This document shows, piece by piece, positions 1 through 11,865 of a DNA stretch of 64,000 nucleotides (position 1 is its first letter; each line of letters opens with the position of its first letter). The notes under the pieces are model-generated. The model made no database searches, was not told where the DNA came from, and saw only the letters and a program-made list of their open reading frames with translations. This DNA is from Taudactylus pleione (Eukaryota; Chordata; Amphibia; Anura; Myobatrachidae). The DNA is taken from positions 26,779,501-26,843,500 of the forward strand of contig JAUIMM010000178.1 of the NCBI GenBank assembly GCA_031769625.1. Direction: 5' to 3'. The position numbers were made by a program, and so were the translations under genes.

Positions 1-149
1 GAAAACAATGTGTAATATAATAATTAAACAATAAATGATAATACAGATTGAGTCTCTCATATCCAACTATTCTGAAATACGGAATATTCCAAAATACAGA
101 TTTTTTTTGGCATGACTGAGATAATAAAACCTTTGATTGTTGATGGTTC

Positions 150-345
150 AATGTACACAAACTTTGTCTAAGGCACAAATTATTAAAAATATTGTATAAA
201 ATGACCTACAGGCTGTGTGTATAGGGTGTATATGAAACAAATGAATTTCATTTCTGTGCACAAACTTAGCATTAGCTACAAAATTATTGAAAATATTGTA
301 TAAAATTACCTGCAGGTTGTGTGTATAAGATGTATATAACACATA
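150..345. repeat. Diverged tandem direct repeat, about 105-bp period
   Basis: Two copies of a segment of about 60 bp lie near 175-235 and 280-340. They share ATTGTATAAAAT, ACCT(A/G)CAGG and TGTGTGTATA. Downstream, near 400-480, an AT-rich stretch ends in a run resembling the palindrome-rich DNA-transposon termini common in vertebrate repeats. I cannot name the family. No coding capacity is visible. Confidence 0.5.
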
Positions 346-1130
346 AATGCATTCTGTGTGTATATTTGGGTCCCATTCCCAAAATATTTAATTATTAAAT
401 GCATATATTCCAAAATACGGAATATTCCGTTATCCAAAATACCCCTGGTCCCAAGCACTTTGGATATGGGAGACTGAACCTGTAACACTAACATGTATTA
501 TGTATTTAGACAGCAATATAAATGGAGGACTGCAGTGTGGCTGTATTACAAGACAAATCACCTTTATTATATTCCATTATGATACAGAGCATCTACACAG
601 CAATTGCCAAATTATGGGTAAAATACGTGAACAAGAATAATGCTAGTTTTCTGAATTGTGGTACATAATTTATTTAAATGTAACTACAGCATATGGTAAT
701 GTCTCATAAATGACTGCTTTGACATTTTAATCTTTGAGTAAGTAGAAATTTTATTTCTTCTACCAACTATAACACAGCTTTGCCTGTAGTATCTTCATTT
801 CTCTATTATACAGATTTAGAAGACATTAACATGACACCTGGCACATCATGATTTTAACTTATCAATGCAGGTGGCTGAGGTCTGGTGCAAATACACATTG
901 CTAAATAAAATAATCAGGGTCACCAGCACTGGCTTGCTGCTTCTGATTGGTTGGTTGCAAAATACACCTCTCAAGTTGATATGTGGTTTTATTTCCCAAT
1001 TGATCATAAATATATTATATGACTGCATTGGTGTATTTTAAAATGATTTATTTTGGGTTCTTTGATTCATACACAATTAGCAATATTGTATCTTCTTAAT
1101 TTTTAATTGATATTTGTTGTATATTACTCA
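346..1130. other. AT-rich intergenic sequence, no gene seen
   Basis: Apart from the repeat tail near 400-480, I see no long open frame with a recognisable domain, no RNA gene and no clear terminal repeats. Short open frames here look like chance. Confidence 0.5.
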
Positions 1131-1214
1131 GTCAAAATGCAGACAATCAAAATATAAACACCATAATGTTGACAGTTACATTATTTAGACAACCAAAATG
1201 TCAACATGGACTAT

Positions 1215-1824
1215 GGGCCTGATTCAGACCCATTCGCTAGATGCATACGCTCGCTCCCAGCATATGCAAATTCGGCTAAGTGACGGCAAGGCAGGCGATC
1301 GCACGGCAAGGCATAAGCACGCCCACTATGTCTTGGTGTGCGATGGCGTCGTGTATGCAAACGCCCACCAGCCTGTTTTTAGACGACCATTAGCGCGCGT
1401 CATCTCCAGGAAGTGTATGCAACCATCGGTACATCGGGTTCCATCGGAAGTGAACGCAGCGCTTGAGGTTGACTATGCCCTACCACAAGCACTGCGAGCA
1501 CTTCAGTGTATAATTCAACCAGGTGAAGTGTACTATGATGCTGGCTGTTAATTATGCACTTCTCTGAAACGGCATTAAGACGCTCAGACACGCCTGCGTT
1601 CACAACTCCACTCCCCCGTTGCCAGTGGTCTACCCCTATTACCATCCATAAACGTCTTGACCTGTCACTCATTCAGCTGGGCTGTCTCTGCTTGTTGAGC
1701 AAATGCTTCCCGATCGCTCTGCCTAGTTCACGCAAGCGCACTGCGATGCATACGCATGCGCACATTGCAAAACATTGCTCGCTCCGAGCGATCGTTTGTT
1801 AGGGAAAGGGTCTGTATCAGGCCC
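1215..1824. mobile_element. Harbinger-type MITE, group A copy 1
   Basis: The element starts GGGCCTGATTCAGA and ends with the diverged inverse TCTGTATCAGGCCC. A 3-bp TAT lies on each side (1212-1214 and 1825-1827). It is 610 bp long. Its subterminal part (AAACGCCCAC, GTGTATGCAA) resembles the left subterminal DNA of the 7.2-kb Harbinger at 16734, so it was probably mobilised by that family. Open frames inside it are not conserved and I do not treat them as genes. Confidence 0.85.
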
Positions 1825-2099
1825 TATATGTCTACAATCAATATGTAGACAGTCAAAATATAGACAGGGACATAATGTAGCCAATTACTGTATAGACAGG
1901 TTGAAGTTTCCACAGGGTCAAAATGTCAACATTTAAAATATAGACAGTCAAAATGTTGACATTTAAAATAAACACAAATCATAAGGTCAATACCAAAATG
2001 TCGACATGCCTATATTGTGAATGTCAACATTTTGACATGGTCAAAATGTTGACATATAAAATATACACATCTAGATACAATATGAGGACATGGAATCTT

Positions 2100-2439
2100 A
2101 TTGGCACTGTGCGATGGCGCTAAAATCGGTAACATCGATGCACATCAGTGGTCAGCCTTGGGAGCTCTTCTGACATGCTGTGCTGCATATGTACTCTTAG
2201 TTGCTAATTTATGCACTCCCATGTAATGGCACTGAAACGGACAGACACATCAGCGTTTCTCAGACCACCCCCTGTCACCACCGACAAATGTTGACAACCT
2301 GTCACTTACTCTGCGATGGATTCCTATGTGTGTCCGTAATCATAGTGCAATTGCTGTGCATGTGCAGTGCTGCTTATATGGCACACATTCACTCAATTGT
2401 GTACATATTCGCTTTTACGTCTGTCTCTGAATCAGGCCC
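2100..2439. mobile_element. Truncated group A MITE
   Basis: The right terminus TCTGAATCAGGCCC followed by TAT is present, with interior sequence like the neighbouring MITE at 1215. The left terminus is missing, so the left boundary is approximate. Confidence 0.65.
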
Positions 2440-3044
2440 TATATGCTAATTGCAATTAGACTGTTGATATGCTAATTGCAATCAGACTGTTGATATTAGC
2501 ATATTAGCATATCAACATTAAATGCAAATAAATGACAAGCAAAGCATGTACACCTGTCTATATTTTGACTGCAGGTTACACTGTGTTCAGTGACCTATAT
2601 TGTCAATGATGACATTTTGATGGTCTACATTTTGACGGTCTACATTTTGACATTGTCAAATGTCATTCTATGGGTCAAATGTAATTGGGGGCAAGTATTT
2701 TGTGTGGGATGAATTCGGATCTTCTTGCACATTTGGAAGGTGCGAGTTTGTCCCAAAACTCTCAAATGTAATAGGTTGACTCGCAAGTGAGTGCATGTGA
2801 GTTAAACTGCCTGTAAACTCGCACCTTGTAATGCGACTTACAAGGTGCGAGTTACACAGAATCACAGGATTCTGTTCGAGAAGGGGACAGACCGACACTA
2901 GTGACAAGGTAAGTATGTAGTGTGAGTGCAGGTGAGTATGAGTGTCAGTGAATGAATGAGTGCATGTGTAATAAAAGAATACAATCTTTGGTGTCTGTGT
3001 ACTGTCATTTTTTTAATATTGCTTTTACAGGTGAAGTAAAAGTA

Positions 3045-3200
3045 CCAGCGGGCCCTTAATGCACCGCATGCTGGTACTTGTGGTTCTCCAAGTACCAGCA
3101 TGTGGTGGAGACTTGCAAGGACCTCTAGTTTGCTGGTACTTGTTCTTCTATAAGTACCAGCATGTGGGAGAGGCTTGCTGGGACCTCTAGTTCTCCTGTA
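3045..3200. repeat. AGTACCAGCA inverted-repeat cluster
   Basis: AAGTACCAGC and its complement GCTGGTACTT alternate five times within about 120 bp, with CATGTGG and GACCTCTAGTT repeated. The arrangement makes two successive hairpins. It looks like interior sequence of a non-autonomous element. No gene. Confidence 0.6.
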
Positions 3201-3507
3201 AAATACAATAGTGTGGGGAGATAATGCTTTAGCCAGGGGACCCTGTGAAGTGGGTCCCACGGCTGTGGCATTACATCCCCACTAGAAAGGGTCCAGTGCT
3301 TGTTATGGATAATACAGGGGGACCCCTACTCAATTTGTCCCTTGTATTTCCACAACCAGGACTGGTTCACTGAGCCTGGTACTGGTTGATGAAAATATGG
3401 GGGAACCCTCCATCATAGATTGCTACTATTTCAAGGAGTCTCCCTGACAATTGAGAGAGAGAGTTGGCAAGTATGACATAGGGTGAGTTCTAAAAATGTG
3501 CGATTAT

Positions 3508-4774
3508 TAGAGATGTGCGCCAACCCCGTGCTTTGGTTTTGGTTTTGGATCTGGACCTACCCTGGTTTTGGATCTGGATTGGTTTTGCCCAAATCTCACC
3601 ACCGTGTTTTGTTTTCATGTTTTGGTTTTGGATCTGGATTTTTTCTTAAAAAAATGGTCCTGTTTTTGTTCCTACACTATAATTAACCTCAATAACATTT
3701 ATTTCCAGTAATTTCCAATCAATTTTGACCACCTCACAATATTATTTGCTTCATCTAGTTAAGGCCAAAAGGTTGCATCCAGCTAGCTGGCTGACTAAGC
3801 TAAGTGACACAGTGGGCGGCACTAACATGTGGCAGTTCAGTTTCTAATTTCCAACATGGATACAGTGTGTTATACAGTGTGGGTTAGATACACCAATAGT
3901 GCACTTACTGTGACAGCAGTGTTGGCAGAGCGGGGTTGCTGACAGTTTCCTCAGTACATGGATTGGCAGTGCTGCGGTGCTGGCAGTGTCCTTAGTGAAG
4001 GGTACCGGTGATGTCGGCAGTGCAGGGGTGCCAGCGGTGTCTTTAGTGCAGGTTTGCTGGCTGTGTTGGCAGTGCAGGGGTGCCAGCGGTGTCTTTAGTG
4101 CAGGTTTGCTGGCTGTGTCGGCAGTGCATGGGTGCCAGCGGTGTCTTAGTGCAGTACATGGAATGGCAGGGCTGGCAGTGTTCTCAGTGAAGGGTACCGG
4201 CAGTGTCGGCAGTGCGGGGATGCCCTTGGTGTCCTCAGTGCAGGTTTGCTGGCTGTGTCAGCAGTGCAGGGGTGTTCTCAGAGCATGGTGCCGGCAGTGT
4301 CGGCAGAGCAGGGGTGCCAGTGGTGTCCAAAGTGCAGGTTTGCTGACTGTGTCAGCAGTGCAGGGGTGCTGGTGTGGTCCTCATTGTGGGAGTGTCGGCA
4401 GTGTGGGGGTCGCTGACAGTGTCCTCAATACGTTGGGCAGCAGTGCAGGAGTGTCGGCAGTGGTGGTGTCGACAGTGGGGGATTCTGCCAGTGGGGGTGC
4501 CGGTGGTGTCAGGTGGCAGGGATGGCGGGCGCCATCTTCTTTTCCTCTTTTTGTGCAGTGTTCAATGGGCTTAACGCTGATTTGCTGAGAGCAGTGACAG
4601 ACGGCTCTCTCAGCCAATCAGCGTTAAGCCCGCTCAATACAAAACCTCACGACACTACAGCGGGGTCGTGAGGTTTTGCCTCAGGTGAGGGATCCCTTGC
4701 ATTGCTCGGATCACCCCGGATCCCCGAAATTCGGGTGGGTTCGGATCTCTGAGATCCGAACCTGCTCATCTCTA
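3508..4774 (-). mobile_element. Non-autonomous hAT element with internal minisatellite
   Basis: The element begins TAGAGATGTGCG and ends CTCATCTCTA. An identical 8-bp GCGATTAT flanks both ends (3500-3507 and 4775-4782), which is the hAT signature. The end near 4740-4770 carries the same subterminal palindrome (GGTTCGGAT, ATCCGAACC) as the hAT derivative at 59209. The opposite end shares the TTTGGTTTTGGATCTGG stretch. The two are therefore relatives, in opposite orientation. Length is 1267 bp. The transposase is gone and the middle is a minisatellite. Confidence 0.88.
3915..4515. repeat. GC-rich minisatellite inside the hAT element
   Basis: Units built from GTCGGCAGTGCAGGGGTGCC and GCAGGTTTGCTGGCTGTG recur with variable spacing of about 25-60 bp. 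The apparent 203-residue open frame across it (3977-4588) is a by-product of the repeat and has no recognisable domain. Confidence 0.75.
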
Positions 4775-4839
4775 GCGATTATAGCTCTATACTCACTAAT
4801 TTTCAAAACTCGGACCCTATTACATTTAGCCCAATGTGT

Positions 4840-5187
4840 TTAAAGACATGATCGACAATGAAGGTCGCTATATAGTTTTTTTTAGTTTGATTACGAAAAA
4901 TACTGTACGTTTTCTTTTTTTTGTAACCAAAATGTAAAAGGTAGTACATAGTATAGGCCTTTTACACAGATGCTTGGATTTACAAAGCCGCAGGTGGGCA
5001 TCTCAATACATCTCCTGGCGACTGCATAATTTGCATATTTTTGCATTGCATCCGCGTACACATTCACAGCGGTGGCAGCATTAGCGTGCAACTCTGAAAC
5101 AGGCCAGTGGAATATGCAGTGTATACAGCGCGGTGATATATATCTATGCATCGCTGGGTCAGCACATTGCTGAGGTGTGGACCCAGA
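4840..5187. other. Unassigned sequence between two elements
   Basis: No gene, terminal repeat or RNA feature was recognised. A GCGGTG / CACCGC type GC-richer patch near 5060-5140 may be MITE debris. Confidence 0.4.
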
Positions 5188-5190
5188 TTA

Positions 5191-6045
5191 ATAGGGGTAT
5201 TCAATATGGAGCGAAAACACCGTTTCTGCGATGTTTACGCTCGGATGACGTAATTTTACCCGCTTTTACTTTTACACCGTATTCAATTTGAAAACTTTTC
5301 GCCGGTGCGAAAAGTATATTGCATTCGACCCTGCGAAAAAGTATCACCAAGGAATGGATGGCGAAAAAAAGTGCAGAATTGGGGTTTTGGGGTGCAACAT
5401 TTTGGAAACCACCCAGCAACCTACAGACAGTCCCCCAAAGGTAAACTGTGTCAAAAATAAAAAAAGAAATACCTCAGGAGACCCCCAAAAAAACACTTAA
5501 ATTTTGGGGGGTACAAAGTTAAAAACTAGCAAACTACAATCTAGGGGGGTCCCCAAGTATGCCCCAGGTGTTTTTTTCATTGCAGGTGTTTGCGACAGGT
5601 GGATTTTTCATGTTTTTTTAAAACTTCACTTTAGCAACTTTTAAATATGCTCATTTTCAAGTACCCCAAATTTGCTGGGACTACTTATTTTCTGCAAAAA
5701 AAATTTCTAAATACTATTCTTCACCACCTTCCCAAATCCCCAAAATAGCAGCTATTGAGTTAGTTTAAAGATCCCCAAAACCTTCAGCAGGGCTAATCGG
5801 GGGTATCCAGAGTGATCCCCCAAGTCAGAGCATCTTTTTGGGGGTGTTAGGGTAATTTCCCCAAAAATCAGAGAAGTTTTCGCTGATTTCTCATTCGCCG
5901 GGTGCCGTTTACGACGATTTCATATTGAATACGGGTATAATCGGGGGCACGTGAGATACTTTTTCGCCGGCAAAAGCTCCGATGTGTGGCGAATACTTCG
6001 ACCCGCATAGACGGCGAAGTTTACGTTTCATATTGAATACCCCTG
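5191..6045. mobile_element. MITE with GGGGTATTCAATATG termini
   Basis: The left end reads ATAGGGGTATTCAATATG and the right end CATATTGAATACCCCTG. TTA occurs just outside each end, which suggests a 3-bp target duplication of the PIF/Harbinger or ISL2EU kind. Internal copies of the terminus (CCGTATTCAATTTG near 5277 and CATATTGAATACGGG near 5920) give a nested double inverted repeat. No open frame is credible. Confidence 0.75.
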
Positions 6046-7206
6046 TTAGAGAGACAAGATAGAGAGGGAGGGGCATGCCAGCATAGGTCAAGTACTGTGA
6101 AGATGTGTTATCTTAATTGTGATATAAACAGAGGTGGCTGCACCTGTAGATACAACTGTTTGGAGCTTTTAATTAATTTATTTAAAAAAAAAAACCACAC
6201 ACATCATGATATCCTTGATCTAAGCACCAGTTCTCAAATTTTGGGCTGGTTGTTTGTTTGCAGGCACATGAACAACGTTGAGTTCTGCCACAAGAGCAAT
6301 GGCAGGCTAGGCTGGTGGCACTATAACAGCGTGGGATCCCCTGTCATCATGTAACACAGCTCCAGCCTGTTCAGCATACAGCTGAATTTCATTGGGGAAT
6401 CAGACCTTGAGGAAATAAATCCCCCTCCCCCGAAAAAATAGTACACTGCTGAAAGCACTGGGGCTCCACTAAAAAGCCATGGTCAGTTGACTTTTTGTTC
6501 ATTTTAAATAGCTAAATGTAGAAATCAGTATTTTTATATACTATATGGCCCTACTTTTTCCAGCAGCCATAAAGTGTGAAAGCATGCCTTGGCATCCAGA
6601 ACCTGCTGTAATTACATTAACAAGAACTGTTAAAGAATAATGACATATGTGAAAAAATACTCACATGTATTAATCACCTAAATCCATTTTGTAATCCTAT
6701 TGGAATAAAATAAAAATCATTACTATGCTGAGTTCCACATATCTTAATATGATGTAAATTTAGCATATATATTTTATACAGGTAAATGTTTATTTTTTAA
6801 TGCATGTTAATCTGCATCCAGCTCAGCTTCAGGTCCAAATGTCATAAAGAGTATAATGAGTTTTGAGCCAGAGTCTTCAGCAAACCTAATGTTATTTTAT
6901 GTTTTCATTCTACCAGATTAATACATTGAAAACATTGAAAATAATAACAACACCATAATTATGACAGCAACATTCAATGAATATATTTTAAATCTTAAAC
7001 TATTAATACGATATGATATGTGTAAAATCACTAAATCCTGGAGGGTAAATTATTATATTAGGTCTGCTCTATGATACCGCTGTGGTGACACAATAATTAT
7101 GTGTTTAAGACCAATATCATGACACCATGGGGTATATTGTGAAGGCACTAGTATTATGGGTATCTCAAAAATGAATTGCTGTGTTCCTATGAAAAAAATG
7201 TATTAT
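6046..7206. other. AT-rich intergenic sequence, no gene seen
   Basis: A run of A with CA-rich flank lies near 6183-6200. Otherwise the stretch has no recognisable coding domain, terminal repeat or RNA gene. Confidence 0.5.
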
Positions 7207-7658
7207 GGGCCTGATTCATCACGGATCGCAGTTGCAATGGCATACGCATTTCGGGCGATGGTGCGATCACCTACGCAGATACAGAGCCATCGCAGATAGA
7301 GGGACGGGACGCCAGCGTTTGGGGGCGGTGATGGGGAGTGGTTGTAGAAACGCAGACATGCCTGTCCATTTGAACGCTGTTTCCTGGGCATGCATATATT
7401 AGCCACTGCAATGGCATGCGCAGCTTGAGTGCTCACTTCGTGCAATGACATTTGCAATTTCTGAGTAAGGTCAGACCTGCAGTAATTGTGCATGATGGGC
7501 CAATGTTACTCATATGCCAGGTCTTACAAATGTGCAAAAGCGGTAGTGGGCGACTCTATGCTGGCTTTGCGATTGCAAAGATTACAATATTTTCGCAGCA
7601 GGTCCGTGTGCTTAATTGCAGCTGCGATCACACTAGCGAGCCATAGTGAATCAGGTCC
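7207..7658. mobile_element. Harbinger-type MITE, group A copy 3
   Basis: Starts GGGCCTGATTCA and ends TGAATCAGGTCC, with TAT on both sides (7204-7206, 7659-7661). It is 452 bp long. Interior motifs such as TGCGCAGCTTGAG and GCGATTGCAAAG are not coding. Confidence 0.85.
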
Positions 7659-7740
7659 TATGTCTGCAGTGGGTCTTATAAAGCACAAATTGGGCAAGAT
7701 GCAGGGCAAAATATTTTTTGCTGACACTTTACACTTAAGG

Positions 7741-8374
7741 TGGGCACACACCAGACAGATCTATCTGCAGATGATGGTCGTTCATACACACTGAACGACC
7801 ATCATCTGCTGCTGCAGCGGGTCGAGCCGGACTGGGGGCAGGTAGGGGCATGACCTAATCGTGGAAGGCGTGGCTACGCCCACTTCGGGGAAAAAAACAT
7901 TGCCGACACAGCACTGCACGCTGGGTAGGGGGGCTCTGTGTGCCCCTCATCCCGGCGCACAGCCAAAGGGGGGCACGATCAGCATGATCGCTCCCCCCTT
8001 TGGCATAGGAGACTGTTCGGGCTGCTGCTTTAACAGCCTCGGACAGTCTCCCAGTGCAGCCCAGCACACAGCAGCGTGTGCTGGGCTGCTGTGGATAGGG
8101 AGCTGTGCCAGACCCGGGTAAGTAGTACCCGCTTGTGGCTTCCCCCTCTCTCTGCACCCCTGTGTACGGGCAATCAGCTGATCGCCCGTACACACATGCC
8201 AATGGACAGATATGTCTGCAGACATATCTGTTCATTGGCTGTGTAGCATAGCCAGTGCGATATGTCTGTGAATTATGTAGTTCACAGACATATTGCCTGT
8301 ACACACTGGCCGACAAGGGCACGATATATTGGCCGATCAATTGATAAGCCAATATATAGGCCAGTGTGTACCCA
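7741..8374. mobile_element. Hairpin-array MITE, group C copy 1
   Basis: Termini are TGGGCACACACC and, inverted, TGGGTACACACTGG. Almost the whole 634 bp is a string of hairpins: GATGGTCGTTCA with its complement near 7770-7805, AGCCAAAGGGGGG near 7972-8002, GACTGTCCGAGGCTG near 8010-8050, CAGCCCAGCACAC near 8055-8092, GTGTACGGGC near 8161-8193, GACAGATATGTC near 8205-8233 and ATGTCTGTGAA near 8261-8291. The 201-residue open frame on the minus strand across it is incidental. Target duplication not resolved. Confidence 0.75.
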
Positions 8375-9554
8375 GCATAAGACTTTCTCCTTATCTTATT
8401 TTGTTGGCATAGATGTTTACATTGGCTGATGGGAAGATCTGGGTTGAGGGATGCTTGCATTCAAAGTGCAAAAAGCATCAAACCCTACATGAGCTTTTAT
8501 ATGCATCATTAAACCAGAGTGAATAATTCATAATAATTGTTGAAAGCCCCAGTATGCAGAAAACTTCTTTGGAAATGATGCTATTTGGTGTATATTATTT
8601 CTAATCCACAACACAGTGTTATTTAATCAGCTTTGTGTCAATCAACTGAAAATAATAGTGAGAGGATAACAAAGTTCCTCCATTCTTGGCACTTTCCAGT
8701 CTTCTCTCTAATGTGACTTGCTGGTTTGAAATACACAAGGCACAACTGCCCAGGTGCTGACCCAGGCTCTTATTCTTTTCTCTAGATTTTAAATTTTACT
8801 GCAGTCTGTAAAATACTGGAGATTCTGCATTTCATTTGCCCAGAAAACATGATTTATTACGTTACAGCTATAGACAGTTCAGTAAACTACAAGAGAAAAT
8901 AGTCACTTCTATATTTAAGACTTTGTGATCACTACAGTATGTATAAAACCAATATAAAGTTACATTTTTTAATAAGATCACTACACATGAGAAAAGATGT
9001 AATGAATTTTGGAATCAATTTATGTTATGCTTATACAGAGCATACTGTTACTGTATAATAAATGATGTGTAGATACAAATTTGCTGAACAGTCTATATTC
9101 ATACCATTGTAGGGGTGTATCTAACTATGAAATATAGGTTATACAGTACTGTATGTGGTCAAACTTTAGTGTTGCATGTGTTCAAACTAAGTAAAATAAT
9201 AGTATTTTAGCATATGTGCAGTTGGCTGTAATTGTCAACCACTATTTTATTTCTATGGTAAAAACCATCACAAACAGGATGCACATTGTCATGACTGGTG
9301 TCTCAGATTTACCTGTTTTAGGTGTTGGAGTGGAATCAGCAGCAGACGATCTCAGCAGGAACTGTGGATGTGATATATTGCTCTTTCTCATAGAGATTTG
9401 GGTAGCAGTGAGAACTGCCTTTGGTGGTAAATGGTAGCAATAGATAACTGTGAAGTTGCCAGGAGGAACCCGGCTACTCAGGCTAGAGTAACTTGTAGAG
9501 CCGGTCAGGAACCAGTAGGAGCAGATAGGTAGTGTAACTGCTGTAAACCATAGT
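8375..9554. other. AT-rich intergenic sequence, no gene seen
   Basis: No conserved coding domain, RNA gene or terminal repeat was recognised. Short open frames here look random. Confidence 0.5.
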
Positions 9555-10450
9555 AGCATCAATGGTCAGGATAACCGAAGTGGACCGTTAGGAGAACTTT
9601 GCAGGACTGGACTGGAACCAGCTGAAGCTTGCAGAACCGGACTGAGACTGGTAGTAGAACTTTGGAGGACAGAACTGGAACTGGCTGGAGAACTTGCAAA
9701 CCCGGACTGAGACTGGTAGGAGAACTTGCAGGACTGGACTGGAACTTGTTGAAGAACTTGCAGAACCGGACTGGGGGCCTGATTCAGAGGTGCTCGCTAT
9801 TTGTGAGCGCTCGCTCTGAATCAGGGCGGATTTAAAAAAAAAAAATCCACCTCCAGGCCGCTCGCATAGCTATGGGTGACCACCCACAGCTTTTGCGAGT
9901 GGCCTGGCGATGGTCGCGATTATCACGACCATCGGGCTTGCAACAAGACCCTTGTGGTAGGATCTTGGTTCTCGCAAGCCCGAGTGAACTTCCTGCTCTA
10001 ATAGAGCAGGAAGTTCACTACTGACATCACAAATGATGTCAGTAGGGATGCCCACAAATGGCAGGCATTCCTTCAGGTACACCTTCGGTTGTCCAGCCAC
10101 TGCCCTCCTTGCCTACAAAACGGGGCGAGCTGTCGATCAACATCGACAGCCACCCCATTTTGTAGCGAGCCCCGGAGCGAGTGAAGTTCTCACTCGCTCT
10201 GGGGCTCACACAAGCGCATTACACACGCTGCGTGTGTGCACTTGCCGACCATCGACCCGCTTGTGAGCGCTATGCACTCGTGAGTGGGCCTGAATCAGGC
10301 CCTGGGTCAGGTAGTAGACCTTTGAAGGACTGGACTGGAACCGGCTGAAGAATTTGCAGAACCAGACTGGGACTGGTAAGAGAACTTTGCAGGACTGGAC
10401 TAGGACCAGTAGGAGAAGTTGCAGAACTGGACTGGGACTGCAGGAGCCTG
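9555..10450. repeat. GGACTGGACTGGAAC minisatellite, split by a MITE
   Basis: Degenerate units made of GCAGGACTGGACTGGAACC and AGGAGAACTT repeat about every 60-70 bp from about 9580 to 9774. They resume at 10303 and run to about 10445. A Harbinger-type MITE inserted into the array duplicated TGG. No protein is implied. Confidence 0.8.
9775..10302. mobile_element. Hairpin-array Harbinger-type MITE, group B copy 1
   Basis: Starts GGGCCTGATTCAGAG, ends CTGAATCAGGCCC, flanked by TGG on both sides (9772-9774, 10303-10305); 528 bp. The left end carries a second, inverted terminus (CTCTGAATCAGGG near 9809), so the first 50 bp fold back. Further hairpins follow: GGGTGACCACCC near 9871, GATGGTCGCGATTATCACGA near 9909, AGTGAACTTCCTGCTCT near 9982-10018 and CTGACATCA near 10021-10042. 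No open frame is credible. Confidence 0.88.
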
Positions 10451-11029
10451 GAATAAAACTTGCACACTGGGAGACAGTAACAGCATAACCTGTTACACCG
10501 CAGAAGTAACTAGTTGTTTAGTCAATGAGTGTTTGCACTCATGCTTCTTTATCCCCCTTGCTGGCTCAGGATTGGTAGAGGCTCAGAACTGGGAACTGGT
10601 GACTGGATGGGCTACCCACTCCAACATGGCAGCCTCCATGGATGGAGTGGCAGAATCGCTGCAGTGAGGACACGACAGGGACCCCCTAGACAGGACAGCT
10701 GGCTGCATCGAGGGCTTTGGAGACCAGACCCACAATGCATCCCAGCACAGAGCGCCACAGAGAGGTAAAGACATGGACCGCCAGCATGGCACATATGAAG
10801 TGAAATGCAGCATGTATTCACAGGGATAATGTCCAGACTCTCATACACAACCAGTAGCTCGGATGTGCTAAAGTATTTTAAACAAAGGGTTAACTTTTTA
10901 TACTTTAAAGTTTAAAATAACAAACACAAGAAACCACAAGTTTTTTTAGCCAAACACTGAGTTACAGTATCAATTTGATGTCCAGTTATGTTGTCTCACA
11001 GCTGCTAGATATATGTATATATTTATATT
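10451..11029. other. Intergenic sequence, no gene seen
   Basis: A moderately GC-rich patch at 10590-10800 has no recognisable domain. Overlapping open frames on both strands there are not supported by codon pattern or homology. Confidence 0.45.
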
Positions 11030-11489
11030 ATAGATGAGCAAATTCCCTTGTGTTTTGGTTCTAAATATCGTCATGTTTTGATTTTGGCAATAGAGAAAAA
11101 GATATATGCGATCAGCGCTCGCAAAGTAGGTGAGAAGGTAGAAATGAAAAGATGCCACTAGCAGCTGCCTCAGGGAGTGTCCCGACTCCCTCAGGATGAG
11201 CCTTCCATCGGAGATTCAGTGCGGCTAAATTAAAGATGAATATGAATAATAATCAAAATTATCAATAATAAAAAAAAAAAACTTTCTAGTTTGCAACCAG
11301 CTATTAGGTATTCAAAGGGACTGGGTGACATGCAATGTACATTGTCATTAAAATAATCCTCCACCATTCTATTGGTGCTTAATGTATCAGATTGTATTAG
11401 AGGTGTCAATAATTGTGGGGAAATCTTTTAAGCCTGACTAGATGTCATAATGTTGTTTTACTTTGGTGCACTGAATTGACTCATTCTCA

Positions 11490-11865
11490 TCACGATGTAG
11501 GTCTTTTGGAAAATGTCACTTTTTTCCTGGCAGCAGCATTTACAAGAGAAACTGAAGCAGAAGACTTCATTGTGTTGTGTTCCACTTGAACTGACAAATT
11601 TCTCACAAGGAGCTCTTTGTATCTCTCAAGATCTATGTCAGTTGGAAAGAAAGACATTATGTATGACTTAAACCTGGGATCAAGCATCATTGCCAAAATG
11701 TAGTGATCCAATTGCAAGATGTTGAAATCCTTTTGTTCCTAGCAAAGCAAATAAATGATTTGATCTACAAATCCAACATACTTAGCAGAATTGCTTTTTC
11801 TTATCTTCTCCTTTAGATTCACTAGCTGCTTTCCTGTAGTTTATTTAAGGGTATGACCTAACTCA
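11490..11865 (-). pseudogene. hAT-family (ZBED-type) transposase fragment
   Basis: On the minus strand the frame ending at 11490 contains HYILAMMLDPRFK, the LDPRFK motif found in the C-terminal half of hAT transposases. It is followed by a charged segment with ERYKELL. Upstream on the same strand, near 11740-11850, another frame gives KLVNLKEKIRK and GFVDQI, which fits the preceding part of such a protein but includes a stop. The catalytic N-terminal region and the dimerisation domain are not found here. It is a relic, with a nested MITE just upstream in its own orientation. Confidence 0.65.

Larger units (their letters stand above)
1131..2665. repeat. Inverted and direct GTCAAAATGTTGAC-type repeats
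   Basis: The motif GTCAAAATGT(T/C)GACA and its reverse complement recur many times near 1131-1210, 1830-2080 and 2560-2660. They form short hairpins and near-tandem units. Two Harbinger-type MITEs sit inside the array. It looks like an old satellite-like or foldback element, family unknown. No coding frame. Confidence 0.6.
2670..4835. mobile_element. Possible old DNA transposon hosting a nested hAT element
   Basis: Left sequence near 2672 (GGGTCAAATGTAAT) resembles the reverse complement of sequence near 4820-4835 (GGGCTAAATGTAATAGG). Internal inverted repeats include GGTGCGAGTT near 2740 and again inverted near 2820-2850. If real, this is a foldback-type element into which the hAT at 3508 inserted. 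No target duplication was found and the limits are uncertain. Confidence 0.35.

Noticed and set aside
3977..4588. 203-residue frame rich in G, S, V and C
   Set aside because: It is a translation of the minisatellite inside the hAT element, with no independent support.
7855..8460. 201-residue minus-strand open frame
   Set aside because: It lies across the hairpin chain of the MITE at 7741. Composition follows the inverted repeats and no domain is visible.
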